Below, piece by piece: positions 8,712-18,102 of a stretch of DNA of 64,000 nt (within the stretch, counting starts at the first letter, position 1; every line of letters begins with the position of its first letter). The DNA lies in contig NZ_CP019510.1 of the NCBI RefSeq assembly GCF_002002885.1, forward strand, positions 6,200,001-6,264,000. Reading direction: 5' to 3'. The stretch comes from Janthinobacterium sp. LM6 (GTDB taxonomy: Bacteria; Pseudomonadota; Gammaproteobacteria; Burkholderiales; Burkholderiaceae_D). The notes beneath the pieces were generated by a model. The model was not told the origin of the DNA. It worked only from the letters and a program-made list of their open reading frames with translations, and did not search any database. A program made the position numbers and the translations under genes.

Positions 8712-9044
8712 TTACAGCGCCTTCAGGGTGCCTTTAGGCAGCAAGGTGGTGATGGAGCTCTTTTGCACCGTGATTTCGGTGCCGGCCGCCACTTCGATGG
8801 TGACGTAAGCGTCCACTACCTTGGAAACACGGCCCAGCATGCCGCCGGCGGTGACGACTTCGTCACCCTTGGCCAGCGCGTCCATCATCGCCCGTTGTTC
8901 TTTGGCGCGTTTTTGCTGTGGGCGGATCATCAGGAAATACATGACCACGAACATCAATACCAGCGGCAGGAAGCTGGTCAGGTTGCCGCCGAGGCCCAGG
9001 GCTTCGGTTGGGGCTTGCGCATAAGCGTTGGAAATGAAAAACAC
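8712..9044 (-). CDS. yajC: Preprotein translocase accessory subunit YajC
   Basis: 110 residues with a single membrane segment (FLPLVLMFVVMYFLMIRPQQ, about 24-43), the typical KRAKEQRAMMDALAKGDEVV stretch and the C-terminal beta-rich domain (GMLGRVSKV). Binds SecDF. First gene of yajC-secD-secF; about 195 bases separate it from tgt, where a promoter could lie. Confidence 0.95.
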   Translation of the reverse strand: MFFISNAYAQAPTEALGLGGNLTSFLPLVLMFVVMYFLMIRPQQKRAKEQRAMMDALAKGDEVVTAGGMLGRVSKVVDAYVTIEVAAGTEITVQKSSITTLLPKGTLKAL

Positions 9045-9240
9045 GGTGACTCCAGTTCTAATCAGTTTGAAAAAATAGCGCTGTATTCTAGCATTGGCTA
9101 TACGTCATAACCCGAATTGCAGCCATGGCAACTTTAAATGGGGCTAAAAAAGCATTATGCAATGCTTTATCGCCCCCGTCCAAGCACCAATACACAAAAC
9201 TTCCGGCCATGCTGCCGCCAGCCATCAAGCTAAGCTTTTC

Positions 9241-10380
9241 TTAAGTTCCGCGTGCGCGTTCCGCATGGAATTGCAGGGTAAACGCGTGGAAACGGTCTTC
9301 GTCCAGCGCCTCGCGCATCTGGCGCATCAAGTCCAGATAATAATGCAGGTTGTGGATGGTATTGAGGCGCGCGCCGAGGATTTCCTTGGAGCGGTGCAGA
9401 TGGTGCAGGTAGGCGCGCGAGAAATTGCGGCAGGCGTAGCAGCTGCAGGTCTCGTCGAGCGGCGCCTGGTCTTCCTTGTACTTGGCGTTCTTGATCTTGA
9501 TGTCGCCAAAACGGGTGAACAGCCAGCCATTGCGGGCGTTACGCGTCGGCATGACGCAATCGAACATGTCGATGCCGTTCGACACGCCCGCCACCAGGTC
9601 TTCCGGCGTGCCCACGCCCATCAGGTAATGCGGCTTGTTGGCCGGCAAGCGCGGACCCACGTGGGCCAGCATGCGCATCATGTCTTCCTTTGGCTCGCCC
9701 ACGGACAGGCCGCCGATGGCGATGCCGGGGAAATCGATCTCTTCCAGCTTGGCCAGCGACTCGTCGCGCAGCATTTCGAACATGCCGCCCTGCACGATGC
9801 CGAACAGCGCATTCGGGTTTTCGCCGCGGTGGAACTCGTCCTTCGAGCGCTGCGCCCAGCGCAAGGACATGCGCATCGACTTGGCCGCTTCCTCGATGGT
9901 GGCCGGACGGCCCTGGATTTCGTACGGCGTGCATTCGTCGAACTGCATGACGATGTCGGAATTCAAGACGCGCTGCACCTGCATCGACACTTCCGGCGAC
10001 AGGAACAGTTTATCGCCGTTGATGGGCGAATTGAAATGCACGCCCTCTTCCGTGATCTTGCGCATGGCGCCCAGCGAAAACACCTGAAAGCCGCCCGAAT
10101 CCGTCAAAATCGGCTTGTTCCAGCCCATGAAGCCGTGCAAGCCGCCGAATTTCTCCATAACGGTGTTGCCTGGACGCAACCAAAGGTGAAACGTGTTGCC
10201 CAGGATAATCTGCGCGTCGATCTCGTTGAGTTCCAGCGGCGACATGGCCTTCACGGAACCGTAAGTGCCCACTGGCATGAAGATCGGCGTCTGCACGATA
10301 CCATGGTTGAGTTTCAAGGTGCCGCGGCGTGCCTTGGTCAGGCCGCTCGTGTCGGTCTTGAGTAGTTTAAATTCCAGCAT
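9241..10380 (-). CDS. tgt: Queuine tRNA-ribosyltransferase (tRNA-guanine transglycosylase)
   Basis: 379 residues. Exchanges guanine-34 of tRNAs Asp, Asn, His and Tyr for preQ1. Seen: the substrate-binding ILTDSGGFQVFSL, nucleophile Asp in GIDMFDCVMPTRNARNG, and zinc ligands CSCYAC with the downstream His in LNTIHNLHYY. Starts one base after the queA stop, so the two genes of the pathway are co-transcribed. Confidence 0.98.
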   Translation of the reverse strand: MLEFKLLKTDTSGLTKARRGTLKLNHGIVQTPIFMPVGTYGSVKAMSPLELNEIDAQIILGNTFHLWLRPGNTVMEKFGGLHGFMGWNKPILTDSGGFQVFSLGAMRKITEEGVHFNSPINGDKLFLSPEVSMQVQRVLNSDIVMQFDECTPYEIQGRPATIEEAAKSMRMSLRWAQRSKDEFHRGENPNALFGIVQGGMFEMLRDESLAKLEEIDFPGIAIGGLSVGEPKEDMMRMLAHVGPRLPANKPHYLMGVGTPEDLVAGVSNGIDMFDCVMPTRNARNGWLFTRFGDIKIKNAKYKEDQAPLDETCSCYACRNFSRAYLHHLHRSKEILGARLNTIHNLHYYLDLMRQMREALDEDRFHAFTLQFHAERARGT

Positions 10381-10381
10381 A

Positions 10382-11437
10382 TCAGTCTTTCACGGGAGTA
10401 TCAAGGTTCAGCGCAGCGCGCGATTGCGTGGTGAGCAGCATCGCATCGCCATAGCTGAAGAAACGGTAATTCTGCGCGATCGCATGCGCGTAGGCGCGGC
10501 GGATCGGCTCATAGCCGGCAAAGGCCGACACCAGCATCAGCAGGGTCGACTTCGGCAAATGGAAGTTGGTGATCAGCCGCGTCACCGTCTTGAATGCATA
10601 GCCGGGCGTGATGAACAGGGCCGTATCGGCGCTGCCCGCCAGCAGCTGGCCGCTTTGCGAGGCCGATTCCAGCGCGCGCAGGCTGGTCGTGCCGACGGCC
10701 ACCACGTCGCGCCCGGCCAGTTGGGCGGCGCGCACGGCGTCGACGGTTTCCTGCGGCATGGTGTACCACTCGGTATGCATCTTGTGTTCGGCCAACACCT
10801 CCGTGCGCACGGGCTGGAAGGTGCCGGCGCCCACGTGCAGGGTCACATAGGCAAAGTTGACGCCCTTCGCTTTCAGCTGGTCGAGCAGGGCCTGGTCGAA
10901 ATGCAGGCCGGCCGTCGGTGCGGCGACAGCGCCGGGTACCTTGTTGAACACGGTCTGGTAGCGCGTTTCGTCAAATTCGTCCGCATCGTGCTCGATGTAG
11001 GGAGGTAGCGGCAGCCGGCCATGCGCCTCGATCAGCTCGAACACGTCGGCGTCGAAGTGCAGCGTAAAAAATTCGCCGGCGCGCTGGCCGACCGTCACGT
11101 CGAAGGCGTCGGCCAGGCGGATGCGGCAACCGGGCGGTGGCGACTTCGAGGCGCGGACCTGGGCCAGCACGGTGCGGTCGTCCAGCACGCGCTCGACGAG
11201 CGCCTCGATCTTGCCGCCGCTTTCCTTGACGCCGAAGAAGCGCGCTTTGAGCACGCGCGTATCGTTCATCACCAGCAGGTCGCCCGCCTGCAACAGCCCG
11301 ACGATATCGGCAAAGCTGCGGTCAAGCAGGGCGTCGCCGTCCAGATGCAACAGGCGCGAGGCGCTGCGCTCGGCCAACGGAGTTTGCGCAATGTTTTCTT
11401 GCGGCAAATTAAAATCGAAATCGGAAAGCGAATACAT
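10382..11437 (-). CDS. queA: S-adenosylmethionine:tRNA ribosyltransferase-isomerase
   Basis: 351 residues. Transfers and isomerises the ribosyl moiety of SAM onto preQ1-34 to make epoxyqueuosine. Seen: the N-terminal DFDFNLPQENIAQTP, the conserved VMNDTRVLKARF, APTAGLHFD and VGAGTFQPVR motifs, and TNFHLPKSTLLMLVSAF near the C-terminus. First gene of queA-tgt; divergent from recG, with a 177-base shared promoter region. Confidence 0.98.
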   Translation of the reverse strand: MYSLSDFDFNLPQENIAQTPLAERSASRLLHLDGDALLDRSFADIVGLLQAGDLLVMNDTRVLKARFFGVKESGGKIEALVERVLDDRTVLAQVRASKSPPPGCRIRLADAFDVTVGQRAGEFFTLHFDADVFELIEAHGRLPLPPYIEHDADEFDETRYQTVFNKVPGAVAAPTAGLHFDQALLDQLKAKGVNFAYVTLHVGAGTFQPVRTEVLAEHKMHTEWYTMPQETVDAVRAAQLAGRDVVAVGTTSLRALESASQSGQLLAGSADTALFITPGYAFKTVTRLITNFHLPKSTLLMLVSAFAGYEPIRRAYAHAIAQNYRFFSYGDAMLLTTQSRAALNLDTPVKD

Positions 11438-11614
11438 GCGTTTTGCTTCAAAAGTACGTCAAAAATGATTAGGAGTGCGCAATGGAACATCTGGCACTAT
11501 ACTGTGCGCCTATACAGGCATTACAATAATCCGCCGCAACAACTACGACTGCGGTACGCACAGGGTGTGCCGGACAACCCTCTATTTTACGCTAGCGGCA
11601 CCAAAACCTTGCAT

Positions 11615-13717
11615 ATGTCCGATCCAAAGCCCGATCTTCCTCCCGCAGCCAAGCCCGCCGCGAAGCCGAAAGCCGCCAAAAAAGTGGTCAGCACGGAAAG
11701 CCGGTTGGCCAAACTGGGCTTGCGCACGGATATGGACCTGGTGCTGCACCTGCCGATGCGCTACGAGGACGAAACCAAGGTCTATTCCATCCGCGACGCC
11801 TGCCTGCGCGGCGGCGAGTCGTGGCAAGTCGAGGGTATCGTCACCAAGTGCGAAGTCAATTTCAAGCCGCGCAAGCAGTTGCTGGTGACGATCGCCGATG
11901 AAACGGGCAATTTGCTGCTGCGCTTCATGAATTTCTACGGCAGCCAGGTCAAGCAGCTGGCCGAAGGCACGCGGGTGCGTGCGCGCGCCGAACTCAAACA
12001 CGGTTTTTTCGGCGCCGAGATGGTGCACCCGACGTATAAAGTGGTCAACGAGGGCGCGCCGCTGCCCACGGCCCTGACGCCCGTGTACCCGTCCGGCGAA
12101 GGCCTGTCGCAGCACGTCCTGCGGCGCGAAATCGCCGACGCCATGCGCCGCATCGACTGGCAGGACACCTTGCCGGACCAGCTGCTGCACGACATGCAGC
12201 TGTCGCCTTTCCGCGCCGCCGTGCACCTGCTGCACTATCCGCCGCAGGACATCGATGAAAGCGCGCTGATGGACCGTTCGCATCCGGCCTGGGTACGCAT
12301 GAAGTTCGATGAACTGCTGGCGCAGCAGCTGTCGCTGAAACGCGCCCAGCGCGCGCGCCGCTCGAAAGGCGCCGCCTCGCTGCCCGTCGTCGGCACGCTG
12401 TCGGATGCCTTCGGCGCAGCCCTGCCCTTCAAGCTGACGGGCGCGCAAGCGCGCGTGCTCGAGGAAATCCGCGCCGACCTGCGCCAGCCCTACCCGATGC
12501 AGCGCCTGCTGCAAGGCGACGTCGGCAGCGGCAAGACGGTCGTCGCCGCCCTGTCGGCCACGCAAGCCATCGACAGCGGCTACCAGGCCGCGCTGATGGC
12601 GCCCACGGAGATTCTGGCCGAGCAGCACTTCCGCAAGATCGCCGCCTGGATGGAGCCGCTGGGCGTCAAGGTGGCCTGGCTGACGGGCAGCCTGAAGAAA
12701 AAAGAAAAGACGGCGGCGCTGACCCTGATCGAATCGGGCGAAGCGCAGCTGGTGATCGGCACGCATGCGCTGATCCAGGATAACGTGCTGTTTGCGAAAC
12801 TGGGCCTGGTGATCGTCGACGAGCAGCACCGCTTCGGCGTGGGCCAGCGCCTGACCTTGCGCAACAAGGGCGACAGCGCCGCCGTGCCGCACCAGCTGAT
12901 GATGTCGGCCACGCCGATTCCGCGCACCCTGGCCATGACGTATTACGCCGACCTGGAAGTGTCGGTGATCGACGAGCTGCCGCCCGGACGCAGCCCCATC
13001 GTCACGCGCGCCATCGACCAGAACCGCCGCGACGAAGTCATCGCCCGCGTGTACGCGGCCGCGCTGGAAGGCCGGCAGGTGTACTGGGTCTGCCCGCTGA
13101 TCGAGGAATCGGAAGCGCTGCAGCTGCAGACGGCCACCGACACCTACATGATGCTGGCTGAGGCCCTGCCCGCGCTGCAGGTGGGCCTCGTGCACGGCCG
13201 CCTGAAGCCGGCGGAAAAGCAGGAGGTAATGGACGCCTTCATCGCCGGGCATATCCACGTGCTGGTGGCCACCACCGTCATCGAGGTGGGCGTCGACGTG
13301 CCGAACGCCTCGCTGATGGTGATCGAGCATGCCGAGCGCTTCGGCTTGTCGCAACTGCACCAGTTGCGCGGCCGCGTGGGACGCGGATCGGCAGCCAGCG
13401 TCTGCCTGCTGCTGTACCAGGGCCCGCTGGGCGGCGTGGCGCGCCAGCGTTTGATGACCATGCGCGAGACGACGGACGGTTTTGAAATTGCCCGCCGCGA
13501 CCTGGAAATCCGCGGCCCCGGCGAATTTCTCGGCGCGCGCCAGTCCGGCCAGGCCATGCTGCGCTTCGCCGACCTGGAAACGGATCAATGGCTGGTAGAC
13601 CAGGCGCGCGACGTGGCGCACGATTTACTGCACGCCACCACGGCGGCTGCCGCAGCCACCGTGGAAGCGCACCTGGCGCGCTGGCTGGGCGGGAAAGAGG
13701 AATTCCTGAAAGTCTAG
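11615..13717 (+). CDS. recG: ATP-dependent DNA helicase RecG
   Basis: 700 residues. Branch-migrates Holliday junctions and remodels stalled forks. Seen: the N-terminal wedge/OB domain (VEGIVTKCEVNFKPRKQLLV), Walker A GDVGSGKT (301-308), motif II DEQH (402-405), motif III MMSATPIPRTLAMT, and motif VI QLRGRVGRG with ARSGQAM near the end. The start at 11615 matches the family length; the open frame begins nearly 600 bases earlier, inside queA on the other strand. A Pro/Ala/Lys-rich N-terminal tail (4-25) is specific to this lineage. Confidence 0.97.
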   Translation: MSDPKPDLPPAAKPAAKPKAAKKVVSTESRLAKLGLRTDMDLVLHLPMRYEDETKVYSIRDACLRGGESWQVEGIVTKCEVNFKPRKQLLVTIADETGNLLLRFMNFYGSQVKQLAEGTRVRARAELKHGFFGAEMVHPTYKVVNEGAPLPTALTPVYPSGEGLSQHVLRREIADAMRRIDWQDTLPDQLLHDMQLSPFRAAVHLLHYPPQDIDESALMDRSHPAWVRMKFDELLAQQLSLKRAQRARRSKGAASLPVVGTLSDAFGAALPFKLTGAQARVLEEIRADLRQPYPMQRLLQGDVGSGKTVVAALSATQAIDSGYQAALMAPTEILAEQHFRKIAAWMEPLGVKVAWLTGSLKKKEKTAALTLIESGEAQLVIGTHALIQDNVLFAKLGLVIVDEQHRFGVGQRLTLRNKGDSAAVPHQLMMSATPIPRTLAMTYYADLEVSVIDELPPGRSPIVTRAIDQNRRDEVIARVYAAALEGRQVYWVCPLIEESEALQLQTATDTYMMLAEALPALQVGLVHGRLKPAEKQEVMDAFIAGHIHVLVATTVIEVGVDVPNASLMVIEHAERFGLSQLHQLRGRVGRGSAASVCLLLYQGPLGGVARQRLMTMRETTDGFEIARRDLEIRGPGEFLGARQSGQAMLRFADLETDQWLVDQARDVAHDLLHATTAAAAATVEAHLARWLGGKEEFLKV

Positions 13718-13724
13718 GAGCGCC

Positions 13725-13850
13725 CTACATGCACATCCAGAAGCGGTTCGCCAGGTCCAGCATGAAATCGGGACGCAGATAGGCCAGGAAGACGAGAGCC
13801 AGCAGCGCGGCGCCAGCCAGGCGCCATAACCATGTGCGCCAGCTGGCCAT
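13725..13850 (-). CDS. 41-residue single-pass membrane peptide coupled to the MFS gene
   Basis: ATG at 13850 overlaps the MFS stop as TAATG, so translation must be coupled. The peptide has a basic N-terminus (WRTWLWR), one hydrophobic helix (LAGAALLALVFLAYL) and the tail RPDFMLDLANRFWMCM, giving an N-in topology. It ends 8 bases from the convergent recG stop. It is too short for most gene callers. No family recognised; a small partner of the MFS transporter is the simplest guess. Confidence 0.6.
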   Translation of the reverse strand: MASWRTWLWRLAGAALLALVFLAYLRPDFMLDLANRFWMCM

Positions 13851-15064
13851 TACGCGGCTACCGCCACGCGCTTGACGGCGCGCTCGTCGATGGGCAGGTT
13901 GATCAGCGCGGCCAGCAGCCCCAGGCCGATGGTGATCATCCACACGATGTGATAACTGCCCTGGTGTTCGTACAGATAGCCGCCCAGCCACGCGCCAAGG
14001 AAACTGCCCACCTGGTGCGAGAAGAACACCATTCCCGCCAGCATCGACAGGTGCTTCACGCCGAAGATGCCGGCGATGATGCCGTTCGTCAGCGGCACGG
14101 TCGACAGCCACAGCACACCCATGCCGGCGGCGAACAGGTACACGGACCACGCCGACAATGGCGCCAGCAGGAACACGGTGATGACCACGGCGCGCGTCAC
14201 GTAGATGGCCGACAGCAGATAGCGCTTGGCGATCTTGCCACCGAGTTTGCCTGCGTAATAGGAGCCGACGATGTTGAACAGGCCGATCAGCGCCAGCGCC
14301 GTGACGGCGATGTTCGGATTCATCAGGCCCTGATCCTTCAGGTAGGCGGGCAAGTGCACGCCGATGAAGACCAGCTGGAAACCGCAGACGAAATACCCTG
14401 CCAGCAGCAGCCAGAACGAACGACTGGCGATGGCTTCGCCGAAGGCCGCGCCGACGCTTTGCTGCGGACCGCTGGTGTGCGAGACGGGCGGCTCGCGCAA
14501 ATAGAAGGCCATCGGAATCATGGCCAGCAACACCAGCGCGGCCAGCACATAGAAGGCGTTCTGCCAGCCCACGGCAGAAATCAGTTGCTGCTCGACCGGC
14601 ATCATGAGGAACTGGCCGAACGAGCCGGCCGCCGACGAGATGCCGAAGGCCCACGAGCGCTGCTCCGGCGGCGCGCTGCGGCCGATGATGCCGCTGATGG
14701 CGCCAAAGGCGGTGCAAGCCAGCGCCAGGCCGATGAAGATGCCGGAACCGACGATGAACAGGGTGGGCTGCGTCACCAGCGCCATCCACACCAGGCCCGC
14801 CATGTAGCTGATGGCGCCGACGATGACGACGCGCATGGTGCCGAAACGGTCGGCCGCCATGCCGGCGAACGGGCCGAAGACGCCCCACATCAGGTTTTGC
14901 ATGGCCAGCGCCAGCGAATACGTTTCGCGCGTCCAGCCATTCGCTTGCGAGATCGGCTGCATCCAGAAACCCAGGCCATGGCGCACGCCCATCGCCAGGG
15001 TCAGCACGATGCCGCTGGCGATCAGGACGGTTTTCAGGCTGGGACGCGATGAGTGCAATGTCAT
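13850..15064 (-). CDS. MFS transporter, oxalate/formate or monocarboxylate antiporter-like
   Basis: 404 residues, twelve predicted membrane helices. Seen: the opening VLIASGIVLTLAMGVRHGLG, the loop 2-3 motif GMAADRFGTMRV, and a charged central loop near residues 200-215 (REPPVSHTSG). The set is typical of the OFA/MCT-like MFS branch; the substrate cannot be read. It overlaps the upstream oxidoreductase by four bases (ATGA) and the downstream 41-residue peptide by one base. Confidence 0.85.
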   Translation of the reverse strand: MTLHSSRPSLKTVLIASGIVLTLAMGVRHGLGFWMQPISQANGWTRETYSLALAMQNLMWGVFGPFAGMAADRFGTMRVVIVGAISYMAGLVWMALVTQPTLFIVGSGIFIGLALACTAFGAISGIIGRSAPPEQRSWAFGISSAAGSFGQFLMMPVEQQLISAVGWQNAFYVLAALVLLAMIPMAFYLREPPVSHTSGPQQSVGAAFGEAIASRSFWLLLAGYFVCGFQLVFIGVHLPAYLKDQGLMNPNIAVTALALIGLFNIVGSYYAGKLGGKIAKRYLLSAIYVTRAVVITVFLLAPLSAWSVYLFAAGMGVLWLSTVPLTNGIIAGIFGVKHLSMLAGMVFFSHQVGSFLGAWLGGYLYEHQGSYHIVWMITIGLGLLAALINLPIDERAVKRVAVAA

Positions 15065-16065
15065 GGGATTCCTGATGACGCCTGGTCGGCGCTGTAAACG
15101 AGGCCGATCTGGCCACGCATGGTGTCAAGGTTGTGCATCAGCGCCACGCTGTCCGCATGCGGCATGACGGGGCTTTCCAGCAGGCCGGCGCGGATGCAGC
15201 GCATCGCTTCGATCGCCTCGTGCGCGTAGCCATTGCCCAGGTGCGGCATGGCGACGACGCGGCGTGCGCCATCCATCGTTTCGACGATCAGATGATCGGG
15301 CTTGTAAAAACGGTTGGGCAGGCGAATTCGCCCCAGGCTGCCGGAAATGGTCATTTCCGTCGGCGTTTGCGCGCGCAGGCTGCAGGCGCAGGACGAGGTG
15401 CCGCCGCCCGCGTGCAACAGCGAAAACACGACCTGCTCATCGACGCCGGTGGCGCCCATTTCGGCCAGCGCCTGCACCTGCAATACGGGGCCGAGGAAGA
15501 AGGCCGCCATCGACAGCGGATAGATGCCCACGTCGAGCAGCGCGCCGCCGCCGAGTTCCGGATTGAACATGCGGTGCTCGGGCGGGAAATTGGCGACAAA
15601 GCCGATATCGGCCTGCACCTGCTGCAGCACGCCGATTTCGCCGCTGGCGATGATGCGCTGCGCTTCCTGCACGGCGGGCAGGAAGCGGCTCCACATGGCT
15701 TCCATCAAAAACAGTTTTTTGTCGCGCGCCAGGTCGACCACGGCCTGCGCTTCGCGCGCATTCATGGTGAACGGTTTTTCGCACACGACGTGCTTGCCGG
15801 CGGCCAGGCACAGCAGGGCATTTTCCGCATGCAGGGTGTGCGGCGTGGCGATGTAGATCACGTCCACGCCAGGATCGTCAGCCAGCGCCTGGTAGGAGCC
15901 GTGGCAGCGTTCGATGCCGAATTCGGCGCCGAAGGCTTGCGCGCCGGCGGCGCTGCGCGAGGCGACGGCCGCCAGCTGCGCTCCAGGCGCGTCGCGCAAG
16001 CCATTGGCCATCGCGCGGGCGATCTTGCCGGTGCCGAGGATGCCCCAGCGGATGGTATTTTCCAT
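15061..16065 (-). CDS. Gfo/Idh/MocA-family NAD(P)-dependent oxidoreductase
   Basis: 334 residues. Seen: Rossmann motif WGILGTGKIA (7-16), the family signature CEKPFTMN with catalytic Lys, and the C-terminal beta-sheet domain (GGGALLDVGIYPL). Resembles dihydrodiol/trans-1,2-dehydrogenase and sugar dehydrogenase members; the substrate is unknown. The open frame starts 66 codons earlier inside the DUF3025 gene; the ATG at 16065 begins right after that gene's stop. Confidence 0.88.
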   Translation of the reverse strand: MENTIRWGILGTGKIARAMANGLRDAPGAQLAAVASRSAAGAQAFGAEFGIERCHGSYQALADDPGVDVIYIATPHTLHAENALLCLAAGKHVVCEKPFTMNAREAQAVVDLARDKKLFLMEAMWSRFLPAVQEAQRIIASGEIGVLQQVQADIGFVANFPPEHRMFNPELGGGALLDVGIYPLSMAAFFLGPVLQVQALAEMGATGVDEQVVFSLLHAGGGTSSCACSLRAQTPTEMTISGSLGRIRLPNRFYKPDHLIVETMDGARRVVAMPHLGNGYAHEAIEAMRCIRAGLLESPVMPHADSVALMHNLDTMRGQIGLVYSADQASSGIP

Positions 16066-16066
16066 G

Positions 16067-16885
16067 CTATTGATCTCTTTCTGCGCCAGCCACCTTGCGC
16101 TTCGGGCGGAACACCGCCGCGTCATTGTAAAAATCGTCGTCCTGGCCCTCGCACCAGCCGGGCAAACCGAGCACAGGCAGCGGCGTGAAGTCCGCCGTGG
16201 TGAGGCCTTGCTGCGCCAGATCCTGCGCCACCCGCTCGTCGAGCCAGGCGCGGCGTGCCGCATCGTCCAGGGTGAAATAGGCGTCGCCGGCGAAGATCAC
16301 GCGCGTATGCGCCGTGATGGCCTTGCGCGGCGCCACCAGTTTTTCCATCAGCGCGTGGCCGAACAGCCAGACTTCGGCGTCGCCGCCCGCGTCAAACTTG
16401 TCGCGCTGCGCAATGAACGCGCTGCGCCAGTCATGCCCGCGCAGCGCCGCATCCAGCGCGCGTCCCGCATCGCTGTCGCGCAGCACCAGCAGGGCGGAAT
16501 TTTCGTCGAAAATCGTCGCGCCGTCGCGCGCAGGACCACGCGATTTGCCGACGCCGGACAGCGCGATCTGCGCCGCCTGCAGCGCGTTCAACTGCCGCTT
16601 GATGCGGGGAAAGGTGAGCCACACGAGCGCGTTGAAAAAATCGTGCAGATTGTCGCGCGTGGGCACGCCGCCCGTCGCGCCGATGAACTCCTCGTAGGCG
16701 ACGCCTTCGGGCAGGTCCGCTTGCGGCACGAAAGCCAGCGGCAGGCCGGATGGATTGCGCAAGTCCAGCGCCCGCGCCCGTCCGTTCAGCGCGGCAATCA
16801 CCGTGTCGCGCTGCAGGTCCAGCTGCCGTCGCGCCGGCAGCACCGTGGCAAACCAGGGGCGGGTCCAGTCTATCGATGGCAGCAT
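16067..16885 (-). CDS. DUF3025 domain protein
   Basis: 272 residues, soluble, no signal peptide. The DUF3025 core is recognisable by TRDNLHDFFNALVWLTFP and RIKRQLNALQA, followed by GRALDAALRGHDW and ALMEKLVAPRKAITAH. Function unknown. ATG at 16885 is 7 bases after the pyrC stop, so it belongs to the pyrC transcript; the longer frame would start inside pyrC. Confidence 0.85.
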   Translation of the reverse strand: MLPSIDWTRPWFATVLPARRQLDLQRDTVIAALNGRARALDLRNPSGLPLAFVPQADLPEGVAYEEFIGATGGVPTRDNLHDFFNALVWLTFPRIKRQLNALQAAQIALSGVGKSRGPARDGATIFDENSALLVLRDSDAGRALDAALRGHDWRSAFIAQRDKFDAGGDAEVWLFGHALMEKLVAPRKAITAHTRVIFAGDAYFTLDDAARRAWLDERVAQDLAQQGLTTADFTPLPVLGLPGWCEGQDDDFYNDAAVFRPKRKVAGAERDQ

Positions 16886-16892
16886 GGAGTAT

Positions 16893-17945
16893 TTACACCA
16901 TTTTCCAGTTAATCTGCTCGCTCGCATTGAGCGGAATCACATGGCTGTCGCCCAGCGGCAGCGAAGCCGGCAAGGTCCAGCTTTCGCGCTTCAGGGTGAT
17001 GGTATCCGTGTTGCGCGGCACGCCGTAGAAGGCGGGGCCGTGGAAGCTGGCGAACGCTTCCAGTTTATCGAGCGCGCCGGCCCGTTCGAACGCTTCCGCA
17101 TACATTTCCATCGCATGCAAGGCCGTGTAGCAACCGGCGCAGCCGCAGGCCATTTCCTTGGCGCCTTGCGCGTGCGGCGCCGAATCCGTGCCGAGGAAGA
17201 AGCGCTCGTCGCCGCTGGCGGCCGCCGTCATCAGCGCCAGGCGGTGCTCTTCGCGCTTGAGAATGGGCAGGCAGTAGTAATGGGGACGGATGCCGCCCTT
17301 GAAAATCTCGTTGCGGTTGTACAGCAGATGGTGCGCCGTGATGGTGGCGGCGATCGGGCCCTCCGCTTCGGCCACGTACTGCGCCGCATCCTTGGTGGTG
17401 ATGTGTTCGAACACGACGGACAGGGCCGGGAAAGCGCTGCGCAGCGGACGCATCACGCGCTCGATGAAGACGGCTTCGCGGTCGAAAATGTCGATTTCCG
17501 GATCCGTCACTTCGCCGTGCACGAGGAAGGGCATGCCCACTTCCTGCATCACTTCGAGCACCTTGTAGCAATTCTTCAAATCCGTCACGCCCAGGTCGGA
17601 ATTCGTCGTGGCGCCGGCCGGGTACAATTTGACGGCCTGCACGATGCCGCTGTCCTGCGCGCGGCGGATTTCGTCGGGCGAGGTGTTGTTCGTCAGGTAC
17701 AGCACCATCAACGGATCGAAGTTCACACCTTGCGGCACGGCGGCCAGGATGCGCTCGCGGTAGGCTGCGGCATCGGCCGTGGTGGTGACGGGCGGCTTCA
17801 GGTTCGGCATGACGATGGCGCGGCCGAACTGGCGCGCGCTGTGCGGCAGCACGCTGGCCATGACGGCGCCGTCGCGCAGATGCAAATGCCAGTCATCCGG
17901 ACGGGTGATGGTGATGGAGGCTGGGGTGTGATCGAGTGTGGACAT
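16893..17945 (-). CDS. pyrC: Dihydroorotase, class II
   Basis: 350 residues. Converts carbamoyl aspartate to dihydroorotate in pyrimidine synthesis. Seen: the metal-binding DDWHLHLRDG (His pair), PNLKPPVTT, KLYPAGATTNSDLG with the carboxylated lysine, VHGEVTDPEIDIFDRE, and FLGTDSAPHA with the catalytic Asp. First gene of the operon with DUF3025, the Gfo oxidoreductase, MFS and a small peptide. Confidence 0.97.
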   Translation of the reverse strand: MSTLDHTPASITITRPDDWHLHLRDGAVMASVLPHSARQFGRAIVMPNLKPPVTTTADAAAYRERILAAVPQGVNFDPLMVLYLTNNTSPDEIRRAQDSGIVQAVKLYPAGATTNSDLGVTDLKNCYKVLEVMQEVGMPFLVHGEVTDPEIDIFDREAVFIERVMRPLRSAFPALSVVFEHITTKDAAQYVAEAEGPIAATITAHHLLYNRNEIFKGGIRPHYYCLPILKREEHRLALMTAAASGDERFFLGTDSAPHAQGAKEMACGCAGCYTALHAMEMYAEAFERAGALDKLEAFASFHGPAFYGVPRNTDTITLKRESWTLPASLPLGDSHVIPLNASEQINWKMV

Positions 17946-18055
17946 GGCGGCTGCTCTCAGGCGGTCATTGCGAATAGCGCCATTTTACCAGCCGCGGGGC
18001 TGCCTTAGCGGCCAGGCTGCCAGAGGAAAACCGGGCACAGGCGTACTGTCAACGC

Positions 18056-18085
18056 AAAAACGGCCGGTGAAGACCGGCCGCTTTT
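18056..18085. terminator. Terminator after gltL, possibly bidirectional
   Basis: CGGCCGG-N6-CCGGCCG (18061-18080) with five A on its left (T-run for minus-strand transcripts) and CTTTTA on its right. It lies 18 bases after the gltL stop. Confidence 0.85.
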
Positions 18086-18102
18086 ATCGATAAAACCAGG
18101 GA

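Noticed and set aside
9045..9240. Riboswitch upstream of yajC or after tgt
   Set aside because: No recognisable aptamer or terminator pair in the 196-base gap.
11582..13621. 679-codon minus-strand ORF opposite recG
   Set aside because: Antisense shadow; recG motifs are complete on the plus strand.
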